From Isoetes taiwanensis (lineage: Eukaryota; Streptophyta; Lycopodiopsida; Isoetales; Isoetaceae), in NCBI GenBank assembly GCA_021234155.1, contig JAJEKV010000024.1:13430913-13494912 (forward strand): DNA of 64,000 bases, in the 5' to 3' direction. Within the stretch, counting starts at the first letter, position 1, and the number at the start of each line of letters is the position of its first letter. This document shows positions 1 through 11,219 of the stretch, one piece after another. The translations under genes were made by a program, and so were the position numbers. The notes beneath the pieces were generated by a model. That model worked only from the letters and a program-made list of their open reading frames with translations. It did not search any database and was not told where the DNA came from.

Positions 1-1050
1 CAACATGCCACCTAGGCTCTAACATGCCACCTAGGCTCCAACATGCCAAGGTGGCTCAAACATGCCACATGGACTCCAACATGCCACGTGGACTCCAACA
101 TGCCAAGGTGGCTCAAACATGCCACCTAAGCTCTAACATGCCACCTAGGCTCAAACATGCCAAGGTGGCTCCAATATCCCCTTGGGGCTCCAACATGCCA
201 CCTAGGTTCCAACATGCAAAGGTGGCTCAGGCATGCCACCTAGGTTCAAGCATGCCACCTAGGCGCGGTGGCATGTTAGAGCCTAGGTGGCATGTTGAAC
301 CCTAGGTGGCATGTTAGAGCTCCGTGGCATGTTGGAGCCCAGTGATGTTGGGCCCGTGGCATGTTGGAAACCAAGGTGGCGCGTTGGAGCCTAGGTGGCA
401 TGCTAGAGCTCACGAGGGCATGTTGGGCCTGGTTGGCATGTTGGAGCCTACGTGGCATGTTGAAGCCTTGGTGGCATGTTGGAGCCTAGGTGGCATGTTT
501 GAGCCTAGGTGGCACGTTGGAGCCAACTTGGCATGTTGGAGCTCACGTGGTGCGCTTGAGCCCGGTGGCATGTTGGAGCCTAGGTGGCATATGTTGGGCG
601 TGGGTGGCATGTTGGAGCCTAGGCGGCATGTTGGAGCCTACGTGGCATGTTGGAGCCCTAGGTGGCATGTTTGAGCCACCTGGCACGCTTGAGCCTAGGT
701 GGCATGTTGGAGCCACCTTGGCATGTTGGAGCCTAGGTGGCATGTTGGAGCCTAGGTGGCATGCTAGAGCTCACGAGGCATGTTGGAGCCTAGTTGGCAT
801 GTTGGAGCCTCACGTGGCATGTTGAAGCCCGGTGGCATGTTGGAGCCTAGGTGGCATATTTGAGCCACCTTGGCATGTTTGAGCCTTGGTGGCATGTTGG
901 AGCCAACTTGGCATGTTGGAGCTCACGTGGCATGTTGGAGCCACGTTGGCATGTAGGAGCCCACGTGGCATGTTGGGCCTAGGTCGCATGTTTGACCCAT
1001 GGAGCCTCGTGGCATGTTGAAGCCATATGTGGTGGCATGTTGGGCGTGGG
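1..1050. repeat. 19-bp satellite array with a strand switch
   Basis: Degenerate tandem copies of the 19-bp unit ggcatgttggagcctaggt fill this stretch; adjacent near-perfect copies start at 721 and 740. From 1 to about 262 the unit is in the reverse-complement sense (aacatgccacctaggctc), and after about 265 it is in the forward sense, so the array is head-to-head around ccacctaggcgcggtggc. The open frames across it are made of repeated units (CHLGS, ACWSLGG) and are not credible genes. Confidence 0.93.
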
Positions 1051-3050
1051 TGGCCTTCTACGCCCGCGAAACTTGGTCTCGAGGGGTAATGTCGATGTTT
1101 GAGTGCATTTGGCGAGTCGGATCACGATTCGGGGTGGGAGAGTTGCTCGTCCGTGGCCAAGGACCTTCCAGAGAGGACCTTTGGGACGAACTTCTTCTGG
1201 AAGGTTTTAGGGCTCCGATCTTAAGCGTCAGCGCCCTCCCACTACCTCATGACATTGTGCAAGATCACGGTCCAATCGACCCGGTATGGCCTCCAAAGCG
1301 CAAACCACGTGGGTTGCTAGGTTATTGTAGGGTTTACGTTATGGAGGTCGAGTTTTATTGAGTTGCACTTGAGACATGGTGAGAAGGCTGCGATTGAAAA
1401 CCGAAGCAATAAGCCCGGCGAAATGGGGTTTGGATTTACCGAGGCGGGCTTCCCTACCGGTGCTCCTCAGGGAGGGCAAATGCCAATGCCTCCCTTCAGG
1501 AACCGATTTCCCTATCCGACCGTTGAATTCTCCATTCAAGTAACTTGCACGGAGGCAGGCTCAAAAAATTCAAGATCTGTCGGGAGAACATATAAAACCG
1601 CAAAGTGTCATACGGTCGTGATTAGAAAACCAAGTGTTTTGTCGTTCGGGCAGTACAAAGGCCGGAATGGAGATTTGACTTCGCCATGTCGTAAAACGAA
1701 ACGAAATTACCCTAGGGACCAAGTTACCCGGTCATTTTTGCAGCAAAAGAAACACGAACCCTCTACATGGCGATGATCGCACCCTCCGCTAAGGCCAATT
1801 CCTCTGAACGTGTTGGACATGAGCTACTTTTTGGCGTCCGGGGGCAGGGGGTGGTCTTCTACCCACGAAACTTGGTCTCGGGGTAATGTCGATGTTTGAG
1901 TCCGTTGGCGAGTCGGATCACGGTTCGGGGTGGGAGAGTTGCTTGTCAGGTGGCCAAGGACCTTCGAGAGAGAGGACCTTTGGGGACGAACTTCTTCGGA
2001 AGGTTTTAGGGCTCCGTCTTCTGGCGTCAATGCCCTCCCACTACCTCATGACATTGTGCAAGATCCTGGTCCAATCTGATCAGGGTATGGCCTCCAAAAC
2101 GCAAACCCTGTGGGTTGCTAGGATATTGTAGGGTTTACGTTATGGAGGTCGAGTTTTATTCGGTTGCACTTGAGACATGGTCATGAAGCTGCAGTTGAAA
2201 ACCGAAGCAATAGAAGCCCGGCGAAATGGGGTTTGGATTTACCGAGGCGGGCTTTCCTACGGTGCTCCTCCGGGAGGGCAAATGCCAATGCCTCCCTTTC
2301 GGAACCGGTTTCCCTATCCGGCCGTTGAATTCTCCATTCAAGTAACTTGCTTCGAGTAGGCTCAAAAAATTCAAGATCTGTCAGGAGAACATATAAAACC
2401 GCAAAGTGTCCTGCAGTCGACGGTGTAGAAAACCAAGTGTTTTGTCGTTCGGGCAGTACAAAGGCCCCGGAATGGAGATTTGACTTCGCCATGTCGTCCG
2501 AAATAGCGAAATTACCCTAGGGACCAAGTTACGCGGTCATTTTTTGCAGCAAAAGAAACACGAACCCTCTACATGGCAGTATTCTGCACCCTCCGCTAAG
2601 TGCAATTCACTCTGAGCGTGTTGGACATGAGCTACTTTGGCTTCTTCGGGGCGGGGGTAGTCTTACGCCCATGAAACTTGGTCTCGGGGTAATGTCGATG
2701 TTTGAGTCCGTTGGCGAGTCGGATCACGCGTTCGGGGTGGGAGAGTTGCTCGTCGTGGCGGGGACCCTCCAGAGAGGACCTTTGGGTCAAACTTCTTCTG
2801 GAAGGTTTTAGGGCTCCGTCTTCTGGCTTCAACGCCCTCCCACTACCTCATGACATTATGCAAGATCCTGGTCCAATCTGACCAGGGTATGGCCTCCAAA
2901 ACGTAAACCCTGTGCGTTGCTAGGTTATTGTAGGGTTTACGTTATGGAGGTCGAGTTTTATTCAGTTCCACTTGAGACATGGTCGAGAAGCTGCAGTTGA
3001 AAACCAGAAGCAATAGAAACTGACGAAATGGGGTTTAGATTTACCGAGCT
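1047..3050 (+). repeat. ~800-bp tandem repeat, about 2.5 copies
   Basis: The landmark gaaacttggtctcg recurs at 1068, 1867 and 2673, giving periods of 799 and 806 bp. Each unit carries the same ordered blocks, including ccactacctcatgacatt and gggtttacgttatggaggtc. The first unit begins inside the 19-bp satellite. The third unit diverges after about 3045. Short frames inside are shared fragments with stops and indels, so coding is not supported. No transposase or retroelement domain was recognised. Confidence 0.88.
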
Positions 3051-3653
3051 CCCAGTGTCGCAATTAGAAGTCAAGAACACATTTTGTAGTAGCAAATATT
3101 TTTGGAATGATTCGGGATCGCCAATAGATCCAAAGTCTGTTATTTCAGTTGCCATGGCTCCGCATGCATGTTCGAAAAAGGTATACCAGGTCCCAAGTGC
3201 AACTGACCACATTTGGCTGGCAAACGTAAACCCTACAATAACCTGGCAAGGCACAGGGTTTACGTTTTGGAGGCCATACCCTGGTCAGATTGGACCAGGA
3301 TCTTGCACAATGTCATGAGGTAGTGGGAGGGCGTTGAAGCCAGATGATGGAGCCCTAAAACCTTCCAGAAGAAGTTCGACCCAAAGGTCCTCTCTGGAGG
3401 GTCCCTGGCCACAGACGAGCAAATCTCCCACTCCGGAACTGTGATCTGACTCTGCCAACGGACTCGAAACATCGACATTACCCTGGAGACCAAGTTTCGT
3501 GGGCAGAAGACTACCCCTGCTCCCGGAAGCGCCAAAGTAGGTCATGTCCAACACGTTCGTAGTGAATTGCCCTTAGCGGAGGGTGCAGAATACTGCCATG
3601 TAGAGGGTTCGTGTTTCTTTTGCTGCAAAAAATGACCGCGTAACTTGGTCCCT
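2518..3653. repeat. Large inverted repeat (fold-back) closing the ~800-bp array
   Basis: The segment 2518-2950 of the third unit reappears as its reverse complement at about 3222-3653, with arms of ~430 bp. The outer edge reads agggaccaagttacgcggtc at 2519 and its reverse complement ends at 3653. The ~270-bp centre (2951-3221) is different sequence without a recognised function. This could be a fold-back element or an inverted duplication made during array growth. Confidence 0.85.
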
Positions 3654-5214
3654 CATGACTCGGAAGCAAGGTTTTCCCGAGCAAGGTTTTCCCGAGTTTG
3701 TGTTTAGGTTTAAGGTGTTAGCTGTGGTATTTTGCTTGATGGCTCCAACAATTACATCTCTAATTCTTAATGCAAATCGTCTAAGTGCAATAAGTTATCT
3801 TGTTTTTCAAAGAACCATTGGATTCTTAGTGCAAATCGTTAGAAAGAACCATTGGATAAGATAAATTAGATACAATTAAAACCATTGGATGACGTGGATA
3901 ACTATTGGATCGTCTATAGCGAACCTTAGTACCAACTAGATATAGGCATGGTTTAATGGTGTTCCACTAATGATATCCAAAATGGGGGGATAATGTTAGG
4001 ATATTGCGTAGTCTTGCCATTTTATAATGCTTGGGGATTTGTTGCAATGGTCCTATTCCCCATAAACAATTACATCTCAAATTCTTAATGGTCTAAATTA
4101 TACCAAGATGTAGGAACGGTTTAATGGTGTTCCATTAACGATATCCAAAATGGGGAATAATGTTAGGATATTGCATGGTCTTGCCATTTTAATGCACGGG
4201 GATTTGTTGCAATGGTCCTTTCCTCCATAAAGAAATACATCTCACAATTCTTAATGGTTTGTTATGCAAAAATGTAGAAGTGGTTTAATGGTCTTTCTCT
4301 AACAATATCCAAAATGTTAGGATATTGTTAGGATTTTTTGCGATGGTCCTATGACATTAATGCTTAGGGATTTGTTTTGTGGTCCTGCACCCCCTCAAGG
4401 AATACAAATCAAATTCTTGATGGTTTTGTTATGCAAAAATAATAGGTAAGTAATTGAAGTAGTTGAAGTAACTTGTCTTACATGGAATACTAGTATAAGG
4501 ACATGTGATCGTGCACGTGCATCACATGTAGCAAATCAAGTACTCTGTCCTACCACTATAAAGACCCGTGATATGGAAGGATAGGACATGTAGAGAATCA
4601 AGTATTCTTTCCTCCTTCTATAAAGACATGTGACAATAGAAGTATTACACATGTCGTAATTCATGTATTCTTTCCTACAATGCCTTAGCAAATAAAGTAC
4701 TCTGTCCTACTACTATAAAGAATAGAATTGTTTTACATGTGACATGGAAGCATACGACATGTAGAGAATCAAGTATTCTTTCCTACTTCTATAAAGACAT
4801 GTGACAATAGAAGTATTACACACGTTGTAATTCATGTATTCTTTCCTACAATGCTTTAGTAAATAAAGTACTCTGTCCTACTACTATAAAGACATGTGAA
4901 TGGAAGCATAGGACATGTAGAGAATCAAATATTCTTTCCTACATCTATAAAGACATGTGACAACAGAAATATTAGACATGTAGAAATTCAAGTATTCTTT
5001 CCTACGGTGGATTGTATTATAAAATGACATGTCACAATAGAGGAAACTACAAAACAACAGTGGATGTTTTAGTCCACTGAAAAAAGAACACCATTATTGA
5101 ACAAAACCATACCTCCACAAATCCACATGTAGGATTCTTTGAAAACAGGACATGTAGACCTACCAAAACTGATGTTTTCCACAGTGGACCAAAAACCGGG
5201 GTGAGTGTGTCTCT
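3654..5214. repeat. AT-rich tandem repeats of two kinds
   Basis: A first array has the block ttaatggt...atatccaaaatg at 3953, 4121 and 4285 (period ~165 bp). A second array from about 4530 to 5030 repeats a unit with tactctgtcctac and actataaagacatgtgac; its landmark aaataaagta occurs at 4690 and 4861 (period 171) with a variant at 4533. No coding potential was seen. The stretch could be a diverged U3 of the LTR fragment that follows, but no match supports that. Confidence 0.75.
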
Positions 5215-6225
5215 GTTAGCCTTCCGTAAAGCAGGGATTAAAGGGGGGTAGAGACCTCCGGGCCTTATGCTCTTAGTATGCTCCTAGTAGTTTCCCTAGT
5301 ACCCAGTAAATGCGGCCTGTGCACAAGAGACCACCGAGCCGTGGATGCTATGGACTTGCTCAGCACCAGAGAAGGGACGCAGTGGTGAAGTGGGGGTGGG
5401 GTCTTGCACGAACATAAAAGGCTCCTGAGACTCCTACAGTGGGCTAGGCCTGATAGTCGGTCACGTAGAGGGCCGGGTATGGGTCTGACACTCCCTAAGT
5501 GCAGAGGTATGACCCGTATGGGGCATCCTGTACTTTGATGATAAAGTTAGGGGAGTAGGTCGGGTACGGATGCGGGGGTCGCTGATGCGGCACGTATTCT
5601 CTAGCTCACCCATGGAACCGCTGTGATCCTGGAAGGGGACACTTCCCCAACCTGCCTCATCGGACCAGGAAGATGTAACCTGGAGTAGGCTTGAAGGGTG
5701 GTACCTTGAGTCTGCGTCTCCGGAAGGCTATAGTGATGCCATAGCATGATTCGACTCATCTGCAAAGTGTGCACAGGAGGGGCGGATGGAGTGGACAACC
5801 CTAGCCGATGTTCTATGCCAGCCAACGCCATGTCACGATTCTGTCTGTTGTACTCCGAGACCTAGCCGTCAGTCGAACCTCACGGGAGTCTGAGCCGGGG
5901 TAGAACCTTGGGTTTGGGGAGTTTTCTCTAGTATTGGATGTATTTCCTCTGTTATTATCTATTGGATGGACGTGCCACCTTCGTGGTGGTTATTATTTAT
6001 GATATGATTATGTTGTATGCTAACCTGTATTCACGCTTCCGCGACATAGGAGTCCCATTGAAGGCGTGGGCCGAATGACACCTCCGTGTCCTTCACCCGG
6101 GCATCTTTTCATAGATGGTCCGGGTTCGACGGAGGGCCCTGCTCAAGGCGAGTTGGTTGCCTTGGGAGGGGAAAGTCCCCATATGTATACGTCCGGAGTG
6201 CCGTATATGTTCAGGGAGCGTCACA
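5215..6225 (+). mobile_element. LTR fragment of the element A/B family
   Basis: This region is the reverse complement of blocks in the LTRs of elements A and B. Examples are the motif around tgatgcggcacgtattctct (5584) and the region ending in the LTR terminus cgtcaca at 6225. The + strand here is LTR sense, opposite to A and B. The 5' part of the LTR is missing or unrecognisable upstream of about 5215. It abuts the gag-only element at 6226 and appears to have inserted into that element's left LTR. Confidence 0.8.
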
Positions 6226-7104
6226 GGAGATGTTTTGTTTTTCCTGTGTTCTAGATCGCTGCCAAAGCCAGCAAACCCGCAGAACCTAATCTTCTGTGTA
6301 GGCTTAAACCGGAGCTTAATCTTGACCCAAAACATCAGATTTCTTATGCTAGATCCGCCCTTGTTTGCTAGTTCCGACCTGTTCTAAATTACCCTATGGT
6401 GTTTATTTCTTTCCTTTTCCTTAGATCATATCTTGTTAAGTATTGTCTTGTTCCCTTATGTTCATGTTTTATTATTACGTCTTGCATGTTAAAATGGAAA
6501 AAAAAGAAGATAAGATAATTGTGCTGAATGAACCCGCCCCTTCGTCGTTGCCGGAGGCCTGGAGCGGTTGAGCAACGCGCATACCAGGTGATTGGTATGT
6601 GAACGTACATTTGTGTCGCAAACGGTGTACGTGAGAGGCCGGGCGAGGGATTGATCATCCCTGGATAACATTAATTGATGAAGTTGTGTTGTAATGTTGT
6701 GTTTCTTCTAGATTATCTAGACCAGGTAACAGTTGCCCACTTAGTCCTTTCCAAGGACTAATCCTACTTTTGCTTCCTTTATCTTCCAGATGGAGCGGAA
6801 TCCGAGATTGCCGTTGACCGGCTAAGATTGACCTAGAAGAGTTTCGGAGTTATTTACATGTCGCTTTCCAACGTTTCACTTATGGTTGTGCCTGTGAAGT
6901 GCACGACATTTTGTCCAAATTCCTTAATGAATATTCCATTAGAGACTCAGAGCATGTCAGAGTGTTCTTAGACGATGAGGGTGGTGATACCCCCAATGTT
7001 TCTAAGTAATATTTTGTTACTATTATCTTTATTTCAATATAAACATTATTCAAGGCTTTAAAATTTTGTTGATTTCAAGTGTCTAATGCTCCAGGAGCGT
7101 TTCA
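6226..7104 (+). repeat. Left LTR of element C, 5'-truncated
   Basis: Matches 9371-9987 block by block: ggagatgttttgttttt, the gattatctagaccaggtaac block and the terminal ctccaggagcgtttca. It contains about 270 bp of extra sequence (about 6386-6700) not in the right LTR. The short frames inside are not supported as genes. Confidence 0.85.
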
Positions 7105-7106
7105 TT

Positions 7107-7119
7107 TGGTATCAGAGCC
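7107..7119 (+). other. Primer-binding site of element C
   Basis: TGGTATCAGAGCC lies two bases after the LTR terminal CA and matches the usual plant retrotransposon site complementary to the 3' end of initiator tRNA-Met. Confidence 0.9.
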
Positions 7120-7627
7120 TAGGTTCCCGATCGCTAACCATTGTTTGGTTATTGGGCCAAACAATTGGAGATCATCGATATTCCAAGTGACAGCGAGGAA
7201 AAGGAGGTCATCAACATATCCAGTGATGAGGAAGAGGGTCTCGAAGTATCCAGCCCCGAGCCAGAGGGGGAACCCTTAGGAATAAGTCCTCCATATTCTA
7301 GCTACGCCAACCAAGTTTGGAGCCCTAGGACAATCGAAATTGCCAAAGCCTACCTGCAGCTTCGAAATGGGAGAACTAGGAAAACCCAAAAGCAAGCCCA
7401 AATAGCATTCTTTGAGCACCATAGTTCTTTTGAACCTCCTCAAAGGATAGAAGTTTGCGTGCATGGATCACGTGTGTACTTTCGTGAGAATGAATTAAAA
7501 AAAAAAAAAAAAGTCTTACTTGTGTTAACAATTCTTGGCTTAGCACTTAACCGAATGTTAAAGATAGGAACTTGGATTGTCTTTGTTAGAACTCTAACGA
7601 ACTTGTTAAAGTGGATTATAGAATAAC

Positions 7628-8647
7628 ATGGAGGGAGGAGATGACAACGCTGCAGTACAAATGCTAGGTCAAATACTGCAAGGAGTGCAGCAACAGTTGG
7701 GTTTGCTCCAGAATCAGATGCCTATTGCAAAGGATCCAGTAGCGGACGAGATTAACAAGATCCTTCGCAATGTCAAGCAAGAAAGGTTTACGGGAAAGGA
7801 TGTCACGGGCGATGATGCAGATGCATGGCTCCGTGGCATAGAATTCTATTTTAGCGTAAAGAAGACGCCTGAGAAGCAGAAAGCTGTTATTGCAGATTTG
7901 TTACTCACCAGCTTTGCTAAGATTTGGTGGGATGATTATAAGAAGATCCATAAGCTTACCTTTGGAGATATTGACTGGGATGTGTTCCGAAAAGCTTTCC
8001 AGCTACATTATCTGCTTGTGGGTTATAGATTGACGAAGATGCATGATTTCTTAAACTTGCTGCAAATAAAATCAGTTGAAGATTATACAGTTAAGTTTTA
8101 ACAATTGCAGCCTTATGGACCTCCGTTCGAGCCAGAACAGTTAGCTGATAAGTATATAAAGGGTTTGAAGCCAGAGTTGTCTGTTCTAATTGGAGGTGTT
8201 ACATATTCTAGTTTGGGTGAAGCAATTAGGGCTGCTAAATATAAGGAAGAAGTATTGGAGACAGCACGAAAGAAGCGTACAAATGATGATGTAGGTTGGA
8301 ATCAGTTTGACAATCGCCGACAAAGAGTTGAGGATATTTTGACATTGAAAAGTATCAATAACGGACAATGCCAATCTGAAGCAGAAAAGTTAAGGGAGAA
8401 GTTATTTCGAGAATGTAAGTGCTTTCATTGCCACCAAGTGGGTCATCAAATGAGAGATTGTTCCCAGAAGCTACAAGAACATCGGATTGCTTATGGCATA
8501 TCCAATCCGCGGGGTGGAAGTACTTCAGAGGATAACCGAGGTAAACAGCCCATGCATGCTCGAGCAATTACCATTGAAGACGCAGTCCAAGAGCCTATGC
8601 GTGTATGTGCAGCTACTGATGGGAATCCACCTGTAGGCCCAGGCTAG
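7628..8647 (+). pseudogene. gag: gag polyprotein of element C, one in-frame stop
   Basis: This frame encodes a Ty3/Gypsy-type gag. It starts MEGGDDNAAVQML, has a retrotransposon gag domain (AWLRGIEFYF near residue 60, then FAKIWWDDYKK), and a CCHC zinc knuckle CFHCHQVGHQMRDC near residue 265. The knuckle has the classic spacing of Cys-x2-Cys-x4-His-x4-Cys and packages element RNA in this family. A single TAA at 8099-8101 splits it into 157 and 180 residues in the same frame; otherwise the frame is open for about 340 codons. No pol follows. The ATG at 7628 is about 520 bases after the primer site. The upstream leader has a second open stretch (7141-7626) with no recognised domain. Confidence 0.85.
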
Positions 8648-8708
8648 TGTGATTCATGTTCCGGGTAAGTTTGAGAATCTTTCCATGAGGACATGTGTAA
8701 ATTTTTAG

Positions 8709-9987
8709 TGAGGGAGAAAATATGACACACCTAGGGGGTTGGTGGACAAGTTAACGTTTGAGTCTTAACCATAGGTTAGAAATAATAATTTATAGAGAAG
8801 AATAGTAATGGTTGGGGAAACAAGTTAAATACAGTATTTATACTATGGTACCGTAGACATTTAAAGGAAATAGAGGGAATATCCGAATTGAAATAGCAGA
8901 GATAAGAATAGGGAAGATAATTTGGACTTGAAATAGGAAGATTCTTCCTATTAGTTGAAAAGGGGAGGATATTTCTCTATAAACTTTAGGATTATAATAT
9001 TATTAAAGGAAAACGTCTTTTGTGGATCAAAGTTCCAGAGGTTTCTGCCTGCGCCATCGCGCATTGTGATAGAAGAGGAAGATTGGATCTGGTGGGTTAA
9101 CTAGCTCTGCCTGCGCCATCGCGCATTGTGATAGAAGAGGAAGATTGGATCTGGTGGGTTAACTAGAGCCAAAGATCCCTGGGAGATCTGTGACGGCTTG
9201 GTCATAGTTGTTTATTTGCTTGTTTTAGGTGTAAGAATGAAACCGGCCCTGCTTTTGCTTCCCATCTAATCATCTTGCTATCTAAATCGTGTCTAGAATC
9301 AGCTACAATGTGTAGAACTCCAGAGTCGATTGTGTAGAACTCCAGAGTCGATTGCTGAGGCCAGCCAGAAGGAGATGTTTTGTTTTTCATGTGTTCTAGA
9401 TCGCTGCCAAAGCCAGCAAACCCGCAGAACCTAATCTTCGGTGTAGGCTTAAACCGGAGCTTAATCTTGACCCAAAACATCAGATGTTATGAAACCGGCA
9501 TGTTCCGCTCTTCCTACGCTGGATCCGCCCTTGTTTGCTAGTTCCGACCTGTGCTGACCCTGCTTCTTTTCCGAGCAAACTTCTTCCAGATTATCTAGAC
9601 CAGGTAACAGTTGCCCACTTAGTCCTTTCCCAGGACTAACCCCACTTTTGCTTCCTTTATCTTCGAGATGGAGCGAAATCCGAGATTGCCATTGACCGGC
9701 ATAGTTAAGATTGACCTAGAAGAGTTTCAGAGTTATTTACATGTCGCTTTCCAACGTTTCACTTATGGTTGTGCATGTGAAGTGCACGACATTTTGTCCA
9801 AATTCCTTAATGAATATTCTATTAGAGACTCAGAGCATGTCAGAGTGTTCTCAGACGATGAGGGTGGTGATACCCCCAATGTTTCGAAGTAATATTTTGT
9901 TACTATTATCTTTATTTCAATATACACGTTATTCAAGGCTTTAAAATTTTGTTGATTTCAAGTGTTTAACGCTCCAGGAGCGTTTCA
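8709..9987 (+). repeat. Purine tract and right LTR of element C
   Basis: The purine tract gtgagggagaaaata (8708-8722) precedes TGACACACC at 8723; the LTR ends in ggagcgtttca at 9987, giving 1,265 bp with TG...CA ends. Inside are two small tandem duplications: a 63-bp one (ctgcctgcgccatcgcgc at 9044 and 9107) and a ~22-bp one (gtgtagaactccagagtc at about 9310 and 9332). The left flank is lost, so a target duplication cannot be tested. Confidence 0.8.
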
Positions 9988-10677
9988 ATGCCATAGTCTA
10001 GTGACTCTTGAAGGTTTATTATATAGGGAGTTTCCTTTGCATTTTTGTATGCTTCTCAATATGGTTTTGCTATGATTTTGTGTTGCATTTGAATGGACGT
10101 ACTAATGCATATATCTGGAGTGCGCATATGCCCTTATTTATTTTGGTGACGTTTTCTAATGGCTGGACCCATTATTCTTAAGTATATCTGAAATCGATGA
10201 GACATGTAAGGCTCGAAAGAGGTATTTTAGGGTGTTGTTGGAAAGTGTTTTGTGTGCAGGTGAAGATCCAGAGCAGGTTACGGATCACCCTTTTTTTCAT
10301 GCACTCTCTGGAATTACAAAGGCTTAAAAGGCTTGTTAGATTTATGTTAAAAGAGCCGCTTTTATAGCATTTGATTAACTTGAAAATATTAAAAGGGCAA
10401 TTTGATCCCTTTTCTGTTGTCGGTGGATCAATTAGAAATTGTGCGATAGTTGAATGGAATTGCAAAAGCAAGAACTTGATGGCATGATTTTTTTTCCAAC
10501 ACATATAAGGTGCTTACTCCATTCTAAACATATTGGGGACATTCAGATTCTTTTGATGCAAAAAATAGCTCAAGTGTATATCTAAGACAAAGTGTGGATT
10601 TTCTTGCACAAATCAAGGGCAATGCTTTTATAGCCATAGAACTTGGCTTCTTTTGTGGTTAGACAGAAGCTAATAAG
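9988..10677. other. Unassigned sequence
   Basis: AT-rich DNA between element C and the peptidase pseudogene. No conserved domain, repeat family or promoter was recognised; the 108-codon minus-strand frame at 10178-10504 has no identifiable motif. Confidence 0.5.
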
Positions 10678-11130
10678 ATGAGCTTTGCTCATGGCTATGG
10701 GAAGATGGCTATAAGCAGGCCTTCTTTGCTATACCAAAAAGGAGGTTATTGTTGCAATGGATTCTCAAGAAATAGGTCTATCTCAACTGCAGCCGCCATT
10801 GTCATCCAAGATCAATGTTTTAACAGGTACAATTCTCTAATTCCTTCTAAAGTGGACCATACAAGTGTTTTATCAACCCTACTGACAAAGATAACCAAGC
10901 TACAAAATGGGCTTTGTGTGGCAACCGAATCTAATTTAGTTGCCGAAACTGCTACAGTTGTGTATGGATCGATGCTTGTAGTAGGTTCGAGACGAATGAA
11001 ATCAACAATACTGCTGATGTTTTGGAGCATAAGATTATTAAGGGGCACAAGGAAGCACAATATGCAAGGGTTGAAAGAGGAGATTGCGAACAAGGGCAGG
11101 CATTTGAATGCTTATACATCGGGGGAATAA
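10678..11130 (+). pseudogene. Mitochondrial processing peptidase beta-subunit, N-terminal pseudogene
   Basis: The 150-codon frame carries a presequence-like Ser/Arg-rich start (SRPSLLYQKGG, NRSISTAAA) followed by the start of an M16 peptidase: TKITKLQNGLCVATESNL then VAETATV, matching the conserved LPNGLRVATESN region of MPP-beta (core subunit 1 of the bc1 complex in plants). After about 10,960 the match moves to another frame (WIDACSRFETNE, then ADVLEHKIIKGH), and the end LNAYTSGE returns to the first frame. The zinc motif HxxEH is damaged: its first His is Asp. The match stops at 11,130, so this is a truncated pseudogene, probably a retrocopy because the family normally has introns. Family call confident, origin inferred. 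Confidence 0.72.
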
Positions 11131-11219
11131 AATAGAATAGAATAGATTTTTTATCATCCACGGAGACCAATTAGACTATGGGACCCAAACAAAAAGAGAG
11201 CAACATGCGTATTACTGTT

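Larger units (their letters stand above)
6226..9987 (+). mobile_element. Gag-only LTR retrotransposon (TR-GAG type), element C
   Basis: The parts in order are a truncated left LTR (6226-7104), a primer-binding site TGGTATCAGAGCC (7107-7119), a gag gene, a purine tract (8709-8722) and a right LTR (8723-9987). Only about 60 bases separate the end of gag from the purine tract, so protease, reverse transcriptase, RNase H and integrase are absent. That architecture matches non-autonomous TR-GAG elements described in plants. The left LTR lost its 5' part where another LTR abuts it, and it carries a ~270-bp stretch (about 6386-6700) absent from the right LTR. Confidence 0.85.

Noticed and set aside
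24-1361. Several 60-120-codon frames on both strands of the satellite
   Set aside because: They are periodic translations of the 19-bp unit (ACWSLGG, CHLGSNM) and exist on both strands; no independent coding evidence.
7141-7626. 161-codon frame upstream of element C gag as a separate gene
   Set aside because: It lies in the leader just after the primer site, has a low-complexity acidic start and no motif, and contains an A-run artefact near 7498-7512.
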